Assembly: GCA_963789255.1 (NCBI GenBank)
Contig: CAWBJW010000002.1
Coordinates: forward strand, 1,116,001 to 1,180,000
DNA length: 64,000 bases
Direction: 5' to 3'
Source: DATARH01 sp963789255
GTDB lineage: Bacteria; Pseudomonadota; Alphaproteobacteria; ATCC43930; CGMCC-115725
In this document: positions 24,629 to 32,801 of the stretch, in pieces
Layout of the letters: every line of letters begins with the position of its first letter
Position numbering within the stretch: position 1 is the stretch's first letter
Position numbers and translations under genes: made by a program
The notes under the pieces: generated by a model
Told to the model about the DNA's origin: nothing
Database searches by the model: none
What the model saw: only the letters and a program-made list of their open reading frames with translations

Positions 24629-25987
24629 ATGAGTCGATCTCGCTTCGCCGCCATCATCCTCGCCGCCGGTGAGGGCACCCGTTTCAACTCGGCATGCCCC
24701 AAGGTGCTGCACGAGATTGCCGGAACGCCGATGATCCGGCACGTCATCGAGGCGCTGTCGCCTCTCGAACCGGTCGAAACGATCGTCGTGATCGGGCCGG
24801 ACATGGATGCGGTGGATCGCATGGTTTGGCCGGCGGCCAGCGTGATCCAATCGCCTCCCCGCGGCACCGGCGATGCGGTGCGCGCCGCGCGGCCGCTGCT
24901 TGCCGAACGGCTCGGCGCCGGCGACATCGACGACATCGTCGTGCTGTTCGGCGACACGCCGCTGGTGCGGCCGCAAACCATCGCCGATTTGCTCGATGCC
25001 CGACGCCGCAAGCCCGAGGCCGCGGTGGCGGTCGCCGGCTTTCGGCCGGCCGATCCCGGACCGTACGGCCGCCTTGTGCTCGACCGCAGCGGTGCGCTTA
25101 CCCGCATCGTCGAGGCGAAAGACGCCAGCGCCGAAGAGCAGGCCATTGGGTTGTGCAACGGCGGCATCATGGCGATCGCCATCCGCCGTGCCTTCGACTT
25201 GTTGGACCGAATCGGGAACGACAACGCCAAGCGCGAATTCTATCTGACCGACATTGTGGCGCTGGCCCGCGGCGAGTTGTTATCCAGCCGGGTCGCCGAG
25301 TTGCCGGCCGAGGATCTCTTGGGGGTCAATACCCGTGCCGAGCTGGCCGCCGCCGAGGCGCTGATGCAGGACCGGCTGCGCCGCCACGTGATGGAGGCGG
25401 GTGCAACGCTGATCGCGCCCGAGACCGTGTTCCTGTGTGCCGATACCCGGCTCGGGCGCGATGTCGTGGTCGAGCCCCACGTCGTATTCGGGCCCGGCGT
25501 TACCGTCGCCGACAATGTTCGGATCCGCTCGTTCTCGCACCTCGAAGGCGCTGATATCGCTGCCGGCGCGATCGTCGGCCCGTTCGCCCGGCTGCGCCCC
25601 GGCGCGGTGCTCGAAGCGGGCGTCCATGTCGGCAATTTCGTCGAGGTCAAGGCGACCCGGCTCGGCGCCGGCGCCAAGGCCAATCACCTCTCCTATCTCG
25701 GCGACAGCGACATCGGCGCCGGCACCAATATCGGCGCCGGTACGATCACCTGCAATTACGACGGTTTTAACAAATACCGCACGATAATCGGCGAACGCGC
25801 CTTTATCGGCTCGAACACGGCATTGGTGGCGCCGGTCACGGTCGGCGACGGCGCCTACGTCGCGACCGGCAGCGTCGTCACCTCGGATGTCCCGGCCGAC
25901 GCGCTGACCATCGCGCGCGCCCGGCAGGTCGACAAGCCGGGGCGCGCCGCCGAACTGCGGGCACGGCTGAAAGGGAAGCAGGGCTGA
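24629..25987 (+). CDS. glmU: Bifunctional GlmU: UDP-GlcNAc pyrophosphorylase / GlcN-1-P acetyltransferase
   Basis: Makes UDP-N-acetylglucosamine, the precursor of peptidoglycan and lipid A, in two steps. The N-terminal uridyltransferase domain has ILAAGEGTRFNSACPKVLHE with K25 and GTGDAVRAARPLL. A linker at about 225-250 leads to the left-handed beta-helix with hexapeptide repeats and the acetyltransferase segment FVEVKATRLGAGAKANHLSY then GTITCNYDGFNKY. 452 residues, normal length. The stop overlaps the glmS start as TGATG, so the two are coupled, which matches the pathway: GlmS supplies the glucosamine phosphate. Confidence 0.96.
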   Translation: MSRSRFAAIILAAGEGTRFNSACPKVLHEIAGTPMIRHVIEALSPLEPVETIVVIGPDMDAVDRMVWPAASVIQSPPRGTGDAVRAARPLLAERLGAGDIDDIVVLFGDTPLVRPQTIADLLDARRRKPEAAVAVAGFRPADPGPYGRLVLDRSGALTRIVEAKDASAEEQAIGLCNGGIMAIAIRRAFDLLDRIGNDNAKREFYLTDIVALARGELLSSRVAELPAEDLLGVNTRAELAAAEALMQDRLRRHVMEAGATLIAPETVFLCADTRLGRDVVVEPHVVFGPGVTVADNVRIRSFSHLEGADIAAGAIVGPFARLRPGAVLEAGVHVGNFVEVKATRLGAGAKANHLSYLGDSDIGAGTNIGAGTITCNYDGFNKYRTIIGERAFIGSNTALVAPVTVGDGAYVATGSVVTSDVPADALTIARARQVDKPGRAAELRARLKGKQG

Positions 25988-27810
25988 TGTGCGGCATCAT
26001 CGGCATCATCGCGAAGCGGCCGGTCGCCGCCGAGCTGATCGAGGGGCTGCGCCGCCTCGAATATCGCGGCTACGATTCGGCCGGGATCGCGACGCTGATC
26101 GGCGGCCGCATCGAGCGGCGCCGCGCCGAAGGCAAGCTCGCCAACCTCGTCGCCCGGCTCGAACGCGAGCCGGTGTCGGGCACGATCGGCATCGGCCATA
26201 CGCGCTGGGCGACGCATGGCCAGCCGACCGAAGCGAACGCCCACCCGATCGCGACCGACCGGGTCGCCGTCGTCCATAACGGCATCATCGAGAACTTCCA
26301 GGCGCTGAAGCGCGAGCTCGTCGGGCTCGGCTACCAGTTCCACACTCAGACCGACACCGAGGCGGTGGCGATCCTGGCGACATATCACCTGGCGCAGGGC
26401 TTGTCGCCGGCGCAGGCGGTGGCGCGCACGCTGGAGCGGCTCGAAGGCGCTTTCGCCCTCGTCTTTCTGTTCGCCGGCGAGCACGATCTCTTGATCTGCG
26501 CCCGCCGCGGCAGCCCGCTGGCGATCGGCTATGGCGACGGCGAGATGTTCGTCGGCTCGGATTCGCTGGCGCTGGCGCCGTTGACCCGCCGCATCACCTA
26601 TCTCGACGAAGGCGATTGGGCGGTCGTGACCTCGCGCGATGTCGCGATCTTCGACCGTGCCAACCACAAGGTCGATCGCGCGGTGCGCGAGACCGCGCTG
26701 TCCGGTGCCCTCATCGGCAAGGGCGGCTACCGCCATTTCATGCAGAAGGAGATCTTCGAGCAGCCGGCGGTGATCGGCGACACGCTGCACGCGCTGATCG
26801 ACCCGGTGAGCCGCACGATCCAGCTGCCGAACCTGCCGTTCGCGCTCGGCGATATCGGCAGGATCACGACGCTGGCCTGCGGCACCGCCCATCATGCCGG
26901 GATGATCGCCAAATACTGGCTCGAACGGATTGCCCGCATCCCGGTCGAGGCCGACATCGCCTCGGAGTTCCGCTACCGCGCGCCGGCAATGGCCAAGGAC
27001 GGCGCCGCGCTCATCATCTCGCAATCGGGCGAGACCGCCGACACGCTGGCGGCATTGCGCTACTGCCGTGAGGCCGGGCAGAAGATCATCGCGATCGTCA
27101 ACCAGCCGGAAAGCACGATCGCGCGCGAGGCGGACATCGTCCTGCCGACCCTCGCCGGCCCCGAGATCGGGGTCGCCTCGACCAAGGCCTTTACGACGCA
27201 GCTCGCCGTGCTCGCCGCGTTCACCGTCGCGCTGGCGCGGGCGCGCGGCACGATCGACGAAGCGGGCGAAGCGGCGCTCGCCGGCCAGCTCGCCGAGATC
27301 CCGTCGCGCGCCAGCGAGGTCCTGCACCATGACGAGCGCCTCCAAGAGATCGCCGCCGAGATCGCGCTGGCCCGCGACGTGCTCTATCTCGGGCGCGGCA
27401 CCGCCTTTCCGCTGGCCCTCGAAGGCGCCTTGAAGCTCAAGGAGATCTCCTACATCCACGCCGAAGGCTATGCCGCCGGCGAGATGAAGCACGGGCCGAT
27501 CGCCCTCATTGACGACACTGTGCCGGTCATCGTCCTGGCGCCGCCCGACGATCTTTTCGAGAAGACCCTGTCGAATGTCGAGGAGGTCATGGCGCGCGGC
27601 GGCCGGGTGGTGATGATCTCGGACGCCGCCGGCGTCGCGCGGCTCGAAGGCCGCGCCGCCTTCGGCATCGCGGTGCCCTATTGCGCGCCGTTTGTCGCGC
27701 CGCTGCTCTACGCGATCCCGATCCAGCTGCTCGCCTACCACGTCGCGGTCTTGAAGGGCACCGACGTCGACCAGCCGCGCAACCTGGCGAAGAGCGTGAC
27801 GGTGGAGTAG
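25987..27810 (+). CDS. glmS: Glutamine-fructose-6-phosphate aminotransferase (isomerizing)
   Basis: 607 residues, typical length. It begins MCGIIGIIAKRPVA with the catalytic Cys2 of the N-terminal glutaminase; YDSAGIA and GHTRWATHGQPTEANAHP are glutamine-site motifs. The isomerase half has two SIS domains, with ACGTAHHAG, ISQSGETADTLAAL, the linker Q/K region and the C-terminal DQPRNLAKSVTVE. It makes glucosamine-6-phosphate, the committed step to amino sugars. There is no leader between glmU and glmS, so no room for a regulatory ribozyme. Confidence 0.97.
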   Translation: MCGIIGIIAKRPVAAELIEGLRRLEYRGYDSAGIATLIGGRIERRRAEGKLANLVARLEREPVSGTIGIGHTRWATHGQPTEANAHPIATDRVAVVHNGIIENFQALKRELVGLGYQFHTQTDTEAVAILATYHLAQGLSPAQAVARTLERLEGAFALVFLFAGEHDLLICARRGSPLAIGYGDGEMFVGSDSLALAPLTRRITYLDEGDWAVVTSRDVAIFDRANHKVDRAVRETALSGALIGKGGYRHFMQKEIFEQPAVIGDTLHALIDPVSRTIQLPNLPFALGDIGRITTLACGTAHHAGMIAKYWLERIARIPVEADIASEFRYRAPAMAKDGAALIISQSGETADTLAALRYCREAGQKIIAIVNQPESTIAREADIVLPTLAGPEIGVASTKAFTTQLAVLAAFTVALARARGTIDEAGEAALAGQLAEIPSRASEVLHHDERLQEIAAEIALARDVLYLGRGTAFPLALEGALKLKEISYIHAEGYAAGEMKHGPIALIDDTVPVIVLAPPDDLFEKTLSNVEEVMARGGRVVMISDAAGVARLEGRAAFGIAVPYCAPFVAPLLYAIPIQLLAYHVAVLKGTDVDQPRNLAKSVTVE

Positions 27811-27812
27811 GC

Positions 27813-27833
27813 GCCCGCCGCGCCGCCGCGGGC
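27813..27833 (+). terminator. Possible terminator after glmS
   Basis: GCCCGC (27813-27818) pairs with GCGGGC (27828-27833) just after the stop. It is short and GC-only, with accatttg following instead of a T-run, so support is weak. Confidence 0.3.
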
Positions 27834-27900
27834 ACCATTTGACCGGCCCCTCCGGCTGGCCTAACAGGAAGCGCGACACCCGCGGATTGCGAGGGACCCG

Positions 27901-28920
27901 GTGCTGGAAACGACGATTGCCGGCAGTCTGCCGAAGCCCGCATGGCTGGCCCAGCCGCAGATGCTGTGGGCGCCGTGGCGGCTCGACGGCGCGGCGCTCG
28001 CCGAAGGCAAGCGCGACGCGACGCTCGTTGCCCTCAAGCTGCAGGAAGCTGCCGGGATCGACATCGTCACCGATGGCGAGCAGTCGCGTCAGCATTTCGT
28101 CCACGGCTTTCTCGAAGGGATCGACGGCGTCGATTTCGAGCGCCGGGTGCCGATGGGCATCCGTAACAACCGCTACGAGGCGCTGTGCCCGACCGTCACC
28201 GGGAAGCTGCGGCGCAAGGGTGCCGTGCACGCCGCCGAGGCGACGATCGCGCGCGCCCATACGCGGCATCGCCTCAAATTCACCCTGCCGGGACCGATGA
28301 CGATCATCGACACGCTGGCCGATGCGCATTACGGCGAGCGCGCGCTGCTGGCGATGGCCTTTGCCGAACTGTTGAACGAGGAGGCGCGCGAGCTGGCGGC
28401 GCTCGGGGTCGATGTGATCCAGTTCGACGAGCCCGCCTTCAACGTCTATCTCGACGAGGTCGTCGCCTGGGGCATCGCGGCGTTGCACCGCGCCGCCGAG
28501 GGTCTTTCCTGCAAGACCGCGGTGCACATCTGCTACGGCTACGGCATCCCGGCCAATATCGACTGGAAGGGCAGCCTCGGCGCTGAATGGCGCCAATACG
28601 AGCGGATCTTTCCGGTGCTGGCGGCGAGCCGGATCGATCAGGTCTCGCTCGAATGCGCCAATTCGCATGTGCCGATCGAACTGTTGGCGCTGCTCGCCGG
28701 CAAGGATGTGCTGGTCGGCGCGATCGACGTGGCGACGAGCGCGGTCGAGACGCCGGACGAGGTCGCGGCGACAATCGAGGAGGCGCTGCGCTTCGTGCCG
28801 GCGGAGCGGCTCTACCCCTGCACCAATTGCGGCATGGCGCCGCTCGACCGCGCCGTCGCCAACCGGAAGCTCGCCGCGCTCGCCGCCGGCGCGGCGCTGG
28901 TGCACGGTCGGTTGGGCTAA
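27901..28920 (+). CDS. Cobalamin-independent methionine synthase-like (MetE C-terminal domain)
   Basis: 339-residue single-domain protein of the MetE C-terminal barrel family, starting at a GTG (LETTIAGSLPKPAWLAQPQM). Zinc ligands line up with MetE: H209 and C211 (VHICYGYG), E251 (SLECANSH) and C310 (CTNCGM). IQFDEPAF is the substrate-site strand. Such core-MetE proteins lack the N-terminal barrel of MetE; some methylate homocysteine with other donors, and others have unrelated substrates. No methionine-type riboswitch is visible in the 90 bases upstream. It reads in the same direction as glmS but is probably separate. Confidence 0.86.
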   Translation: MLETTIAGSLPKPAWLAQPQMLWAPWRLDGAALAEGKRDATLVALKLQEAAGIDIVTDGEQSRQHFVHGFLEGIDGVDFERRVPMGIRNNRYEALCPTVTGKLRRKGAVHAAEATIARAHTRHRLKFTLPGPMTIIDTLADAHYGERALLAMAFAELLNEEARELAALGVDVIQFDEPAFNVYLDEVVAWGIAALHRAAEGLSCKTAVHICYGYGIPANIDWKGSLGAEWRQYERIFPVLAASRIDQVSLECANSHVPIELLALLAGKDVLVGAIDVATSAVETPDEVAATIEEALRFVPAERLYPCTNCGMAPLDRAVANRKLAALAAGAALVHGRLG

Positions 28921-28930
28921 CGACGGCTCG

Positions 28931-29902
28931 TCACAGTTCGGCGGTGACTTCCCGCAACATCTGGCGCAGCCAGGCAACGGCCGGCTGATCGCCCTGATCG
29001 CGGTGCCAAAGCGACATCAACTCGAACGGCGGAGAGGAGAAGGGCGGCTCGAACAGCACCAGGCGATAGTGGCCCATGAACGTCGTCGCCAGCCGGCGCG
29101 GCAACAGCGCTGCGATGTCCGATTGGCTGACGGCGGCGAGGGCGGCGATGAAATGCGGCGTCGTCACTGCGACATCGCGGCGCAGGCCGCGCGCCGCCAG
29201 AGCGCCTTGCAGCAAACCGGCGTCGCTGCGCGTCACCAGACGCTCCAGGCCGTGATCGACGACATAGCCTTCGATCGCGTGCTCGTCCTCGCCGGTCGCG
29301 GCGATGACCAGGTGTGGCAGCGCGGCGAGCCGCTCCAAGGTCAATTCGTCGCCCGCTGCCGGGTGATCGGCGCTCAGCACCCATACCCGCGTCTCGCGCA
29401 GCAGCGGCTCGCTTGCCAACCAATCGGGGATGCGCCGGAAGCTGCCGATCGCCAGATCGGCGCGTCCGCTGCGCAGCACATCGGTGACCCCGAGATTGCT
29501 TGGCAGCACGTTCAGCGAGGCATGCGGCGCCTCTAACCTAAGCCGCGCGATCAACGCCGGCAGCACCACGGCTCCGGCATATTCGCTGCAGGTCACGGTA
29601 AACCGCCGGTCGCTGAGTTCGGCAATAAACTCGCTGGGAGCGAGCGCCAGCTGGAGCTGCAGCAACCCCTGCCGCAAGCGCGGCGCGATCTCGGCGGCAC
29701 GCTCGGTCGGCTGCATGCCGTCGGGGCCGCGCACGAACAACTCGTCCTTCAGCACATAGCGCAGCCGGTTCAGCGCATGGCTGATCGCCGATTGGGTCAA
29801 CCCCAGCCGCTCGCCCGCGCGGGTTGCGCTGCGTTCCTCCGCGAGCGCCTCGAAGACCCTCAGAAGGTTCAGGTCGAGGTTATAAAAATGAATAGACTGC
29901 AT
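28931..29902 (-). CDS. LysR-family transcriptional regulator (NodD-like branch)
   Basis: 323 residues. The N-terminal winged helix reads LNLLRVFEALAEERSATRAG then LGLTQSAISHALNRLR, with DELFVRGPDGMQPTERA next, a wording typical of the NodD/NahR-like branch. The C-terminal two-lobed effector domain begins about residue 95 (RRFTVTCSEYAGAVVLPALI). It is divergent from a small secreted-protein gene, the standard arrangement for a LysR target. A motif in the shared gap recurs before a second related gene (see 29916 and 30441). Its inducer is unknown. Confidence 0.9.
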   Translation of the reverse strand: MQSIHFYNLDLNLLRVFEALAEERSATRAGERLGLTQSAISHALNRLRYVLKDELFVRGPDGMQPTERAAEIAPRLRQGLLQLQLALAPSEFIAELSDRRFTVTCSEYAGAVVLPALIARLRLEAPHASLNVLPSNLGVTDVLRSGRADLAIGSFRRIPDWLASEPLLRETRVWVLSADHPAAGDELTLERLAALPHLVIAATGEDEHAIEGYVVDHGLERLVTRSDAGLLQGALAARGLRRDVAVTTPHFIAALAAVSQSDIAALLPRRLATTFMGHYRLVLFEPPFSSPPFELMSLWHRDQGDQPAVAWLRQMLREVTAEL

Positions 29903-29915
29903 GATGAGTGGGATA

Positions 29916-29933
29916 AAATTTCACTTGCTTCAT
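29916..29933. promoter_or_regulatory. Shared upstream motif, copy 1 (candidate LysR site)
   Basis: AAATTTCACTTGCTTCAT in the gap between the LysR gene and the first small secreted-protein gene. It matches 15 of 18 positions with 30441-30458, which lies before the paralogous gene. Being in a divergent LysR promoter region, it may be the regulator's binding site; this is inference. Confidence 0.4.
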
Positions 29934-29980
29934 TCACATCCATGCCTAAGTGTGGGCCACACGTTAAAACGGAGTGACCA

Positions 29981-30277
29981 ATGTCAACCTTTTTCAAACC
30001 AATCGTTCTCGGCCTTGGACTGGTAGCCGGCATCGCGCTCAGCGCCCAGGCGCAGACCGTAGCCGCCACCCCTGGTCCCAGCATCGCCAGCCTGCCGCCG
30101 GTGGATCAAGGCCCGCGCGCCAGTTCGCACAACTTCGTTCCCGGCCCGGCCGACCAGGCGGTTGCTCCGTCCGGCAACTATCCTGGCCCAGACGCCGGCA
30201 AGGGCTGGTATGGCAGGGAGCAGCAGACCCAGGCGGTAACGCCGTCGCCACACTACGTCGGCCCGAAGCTGCACTGA
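29981..30277 (+). CDS. Small secreted protein, copy 1 (98 residues)
   Basis: Begins MSTFFKPIVLGLGLVAGIAL with cleavage near SAQAQ. The mature part is Pro/Gly-rich, with SIASLPPVDQGP, NYPGPDAGKGWYG and TQAVTPSPHYVGPKLH. The last element and SIASLPP recur in the next gene (SVASLPP; TQAAVTPSPAYVGPNPG), so the two are paralogues. No known domain; probably periplasmic or secreted. ATG preceded by ggagtgacca. Divergent from the LysR gene and followed by a long GC hairpin. Confidence 0.75.
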   Translation: MSTFFKPIVLGLGLVAGIALSAQAQTVAATPGPSIASLPPVDQGPRASSHNFVPGPADQAVAPSGNYPGPDAGKGWYGREQQTQAVTPSPHYVGPKLH

Positions 30278-30299
30278 ACCCGTCCTCGCTCGCTAAGCG

Positions 30300-30327
30300 C
30301 CGGCCGGCCGTGCTAGCGGCCGGCCGG
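30300..30327 (+). terminator. GC-rich hairpin after secreted protein copy 1
   Basis: CCGGCCGGCC (30300-30309) pairs with GGCCGGCCGG (30318-30327) around an 8-base loop, 22 bases after the stop. No T-run follows, but the strength and position suggest transcription ends here. Confidence 0.55.
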
Positions 30328-30440
30328 TGACGTTGAGGATGACCGCTATCGCGGCGCATCGTCTCGCGACACCGATCTCCGACCCCTCTCGCCGGTCCGT
30401 CAGGCCGCGCGAATGACTTTGATTCATGGTCCGCTTAGCA

Positions 30441-30458
30441 AAAGTTCATTTGCATCAT
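30441..30458. promoter_or_regulatory. Shared upstream motif, copy 2
   Basis: AAAGTTCATTTGCATCAT, 15 of 18 positions the same as 29916-29933, located 60 bases before the start of the second small secreted-protein gene. Recurrence before both paralogues and beside the LysR gene suggests common control. Confidence 0.4.
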
Positions 30459-30517
30459 GTCATGGTTGCATCCAGATGTCAGGTCCGAGCATTGAACGGA
30501 ACGTTTGGAGATACCCG

Positions 30518-30874
30518 ATGTCAACCCTCGCTAAATCGATGGTGCTGAGCTTGAGCTTGTTGGCCGGCGCGGCGTTTGCGGCGCATGCACAGTCGGGCAG
30601 CGTTGCCTCCCTGCCGCCAGGCGGGGCTGCGGCTCCGTCCGCCGCCCCGATCGCCCCGATGGACCCCTATCCCGGCCCGAACCCCGGCATGGGCTCAACC
30701 GGCGCCATGGGGCAGACGCAGGCAGCCGTCACGCCGTCCCCGGCTTATGTCGGCCCGAACCCCGGAGCCGGCTACTATGGCACGCCGCCTATCTACCAGA
30801 AGCCGGCGGGCTATGATTCGGATGCCGCCCTGCATCCCTATACCAGCACCGGCGACGGCCCGCGCCCGAACTAA
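30518..30874 (+). CDS. Small secreted protein, copy 2 (118 residues)
   Basis: Begins MSTLAKSMVLSLSLLAGAAF with cleavage near AAHAQ. The mature part is Pro/Gly/Tyr-rich: SVASLPPGGAAAP, MDPYPGPNPGMGSTGAMG, TQAAVTPSPAYVGPNPGAGY. Paralogue of the 98-residue protein upstream, with an added C-terminal YGTPPIYQKPAGYDS part. No domain recognised. Start at the ATG at 30518, chosen because it matches the MST start of copy 1; upstream in-frame sequence is not leader-like. Confidence 0.72.
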   Translation: MSTLAKSMVLSLSLLAGAAFAAHAQSGSVASLPPGGAAAPSAAPIAPMDPYPGPNPGMGSTGAMGQTQAAVTPSPAYVGPNPGAGYYGTPPIYQKPAGYDSDAALHPYTSTGDGPRPN

Positions 30875-30893
30875 GGGCGCGTTGTCGAGGATC

Positions 30894-30932
30894 ATCGGGC
30901 CGGCCGCCGAAAGTGGCCGGCCCGATGCGTTT
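30894..30932 (+). terminator. Hairpin terminator after secreted protein copy 2
   Basis: ATCGGGCCGGCC (30894-30905) pairs perfectly with GGCCGGCCCGAT (30915-30926) around a 9-base loop and is followed by gcgttt. It also separates this gene from the convergent methyltransferase. Confidence 0.65.
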
Positions 30933-30964
30933 GTGCGGTGTGCCGCCCATTTGGTGCCGCGGCG

Positions 30965-31732
30965 CTACGCCGCAGTTGCGATCAGGAACAGGCGGCGGAA
31001 CGGAAACAGCGTCTTGCCGTCGCTGCGGCGCGGATAGGCGGCGTCAACCAGCTTGGTGTAGGCGGCTTCGAATTGGCTGCGCTCGGGCTCGTCGAGCGCG
31101 GCAAGCAGCGGCGAGAGCCAGGTCGATTTGGTGTACTCCTTGACCGCGTGCTCGCCGTCGAGAACCTGCAGATACTCGGTCTCCCACATGTCGAGCCGCG
31201 CCGCGTGTGGCGCCAGAAGGTCGAAATAGAAGGCCGGCTCGGCCACCGGCGCCGGCCGCAATAACGGCTCAAGCCGAGCATGCCACGGCCCCTGCCGCGC
31301 CGCCTCGCCCATCGAGGTATGCGACGGCGCGCCGAAATTGCGCGGGATCTGCACCGCGAAAACCCCGCCGGGCGCGAGGCTGTTGAACAGCGCGACGAAC
31401 ACCGGGCCGTGGTCCTCGATCCAGTGCAGGGCCGCATTCGAGTAAATGACATCGGCCGGCTGCTCTGGCCGCCACGTCGCAAGATCGGCCTGTTGCCACT
31501 GGAGTTGCGGATTGTCGGCTGCGGCCTTGGCCAGCATCTCGGCCGAGGCGTCGACGCCGACGACCCGCGCCGCCGGCCAGTGCGCGGCAATCAGCCGAGT
31601 CACGTTGCCGGCGCCGGCGCCGAGATCGTAGACGAGCGCCGGGGCGTCGCGGTCGATGCGCTGCAACAGATCGAGCGCCGGCCGCAGCCGCGGTCCCGCA
31701 AATTTGAGGTATTGCGCCGGATCCCACGCCAT
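30965..31732 (-). CDS. tam: Trans-aconitate 2-methyltransferase-like SAM methyltransferase
   Basis: 255 residues, close to the E. coli Tam length. It opens MAWDPAQYLKFAGPRLRPAL as Tam does. AdoMet motif I is VYDLGAGAGNVTRLIA, the acidic motif II GVDASAEML, and the post-I segment DVIYSNAALHWIEDH. The C-terminal cap has MWETEYLQVLDGEHAVKEYTKSTWLSP and LFPFRRLFLIATA, both typical of Tam. It methylates trans-aconitate to remove an aconitase inhibitor. It lies 37 bases downstream of a PhyH-type gene in the same direction, so a role in the polysaccharide operon cannot be excluded. Confidence 0.87.
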   Translation of the reverse strand: MAWDPAQYLKFAGPRLRPALDLLQRIDRDAPALVYDLGAGAGNVTRLIAAHWPAARVVGVDASAEMLAKAAADNPQLQWQQADLATWRPEQPADVIYSNAALHWIEDHGPVFVALFNSLAPGGVFAVQIPRNFGAPSHTSMGEAARQGPWHARLEPLLRPAPVAEPAFYFDLLAPHAARLDMWETEYLQVLDGEHAVKEYTKSTWLSPLLAALDEPERSQFEAAYTKLVDAAYPRRSDGKTLFPFRRLFLIATAA

Positions 31733-31769
31733 TTCAGACTCTGCCTCCAACCGCCCGTGCTGTCCCAAC

Positions 31770-32801
31770 TCAGGCCGGATCGAAGGCCGACACGCCGACC
31801 CGGGCATGCCAGCGATGCGGCTTGATGCCGGCCCGCTCGAGGAAATCGCCAAGTTGCCAGCCGATCAGGCTGCGCCGGGCCAGGGCGGCGCCAGTCCACG
31901 GATCGAACGCCGCCCAGGGCACGAACGGGCTGCGCCTGCCATACGCCCAAATCTCGACCCGCAGCGAGCGCCCGGTGCTGGGGCCCCGCGCATGGAAGCC
32001 GAAGGTGTCGGCAACGACAAGCGTGTTTGCCGGTACGGCGAAGACGCGCGGCTCGGGCAAGCCCAACGCCGGCAATTCGTCCGGATCGATGCGGAACGAT
32101 CCCTGCCGGATCTCGGCATCGGGCGAGCGCCGGGCGACGAGGCTGATCCGCCGTTCCCAGCCGAGCCGTTCCGGGGTCGCCCGGTGCGAGCCGGGAACGT
32201 AGGTGAACGGGCCGGCATCGGCGGCGACATCTGTGAGGAACAGCCACGCCTTGACGGTCGGGTGAAAGGTGTCGGCGTGCAACGCCGTCTGCGGATCGGG
32301 CGGGCCATCCACGGCATGCCGCAGGATGCTCTGGATCCAGACGACCGGCTCGGCGTCGCGGCTGCCGATATAGCGGATCAGGCCGCGCCATTCCGGCGAG
32401 CGCAACAGCTCGCCGAACGCAGGCAATGCCGCGAGCGCCTTCGGGTCGAGCGCGATCTTGCGCATGATCGTGTCGCCCTCGGCGATCTCGCGCAGCGCTC
32501 CGCGATAGGCTTTGATCTGGCTGAGCAGCGCCGCGAATTCCGCGGCGGGAAGGAAATCGCGCCGGATCACGAAACCGTCGCGCGCGAAATCCTGCCGGTC
32601 TCCGGCCGACACCAGCCCGGCGAGGCGATTGCGGCGCGAAGCGGCGATGCGGTGCGAGAGCGCGACCCGGGCGACGTGCAGGCCGTATTCGTTCAGCCGG
32701 CGGCTGCCGATCAGGCGATTGCGCTCAAAGGATTTCGTGCCCGTCAGGAGCTGCGCGGTCCACAGCGGCACCATCGCGGCGCGGCCTATCTGCGCCAGCA
32801 T
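31770..32801 (-). CDS. Phytanoyl-CoA dioxygenase (PhyH) family protein, copy 1
   Basis: 343-residue Fe(II)/2-oxoglutarate-type oxygenase. The facial triad is H175 and D177 in LHADTFHPTVKAW and H270 in DTFGFHARG, with R281 (RVEIW) placed to bind 2-oxoglutarate. YVPGSHR is the family's central strand. The N-terminal 70 residues (LLTGTKSFERNRLIGSRRLN) are shared with copy 2, showing a paralogous pair. The substrate is unknown; the genes flank a capsule-type protein, so modification of a surface glycan or lipid carrier is a reasonable guess. The start at 32801 overlaps the upstream gene's end by 16 bases. Confidence 0.85.
   Translation of the reverse strand: MLAQIGRAAMVPLWTAQLLTGTKSFERNRLIGSRRLNEYGLHVARVALSHRIAASRRNRLAGLVSAGDRQDFARDGFVIRRDFLPAAEFAALLSQIKAYRGALREIAEGDTIMRKIALDPKALAALPAFGELLRSPEWRGLIRYIGSRDAEPVVWIQSILRHAVDGPPDPQTALHADTFHPTVKAWLFLTDVAADAGPFTYVPGSHRATPERLGWERRISLVARRSPDAEIRQGSFRIDPDELPALGLPEPRVFAVPANTLVVADTFGFHARGPSTGRSLRVEIWAYGRRSPFVPWAAFDPWTGAALARRSLIGWQLGDFLERAGIKPHRWHARVGVSAFDPA

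Noticed and set aside
25950..25990. A glmS ribozyme or leader before glmS
   Set aside because: The glmS ATG overlaps the glmU stop, so no leader exists; glmS ribozymes belong to other phyla.
27811..27900. A SAM-type riboswitch before the MetE-like gene
   Set aside because: Only 90 bases are available and they show just one short GC hairpin, with no recognisable riboswitch core.
25855..28977. A leftward open frame of over 1000 codons opposite glmS and the MetE-like gene
   Set aside because: It is the shadow of two well-supported genes in GC-rich DNA: its protein is Arg/Asp/Gln-rich with no motif, and both opposite-strand genes carry full catalytic signatures.
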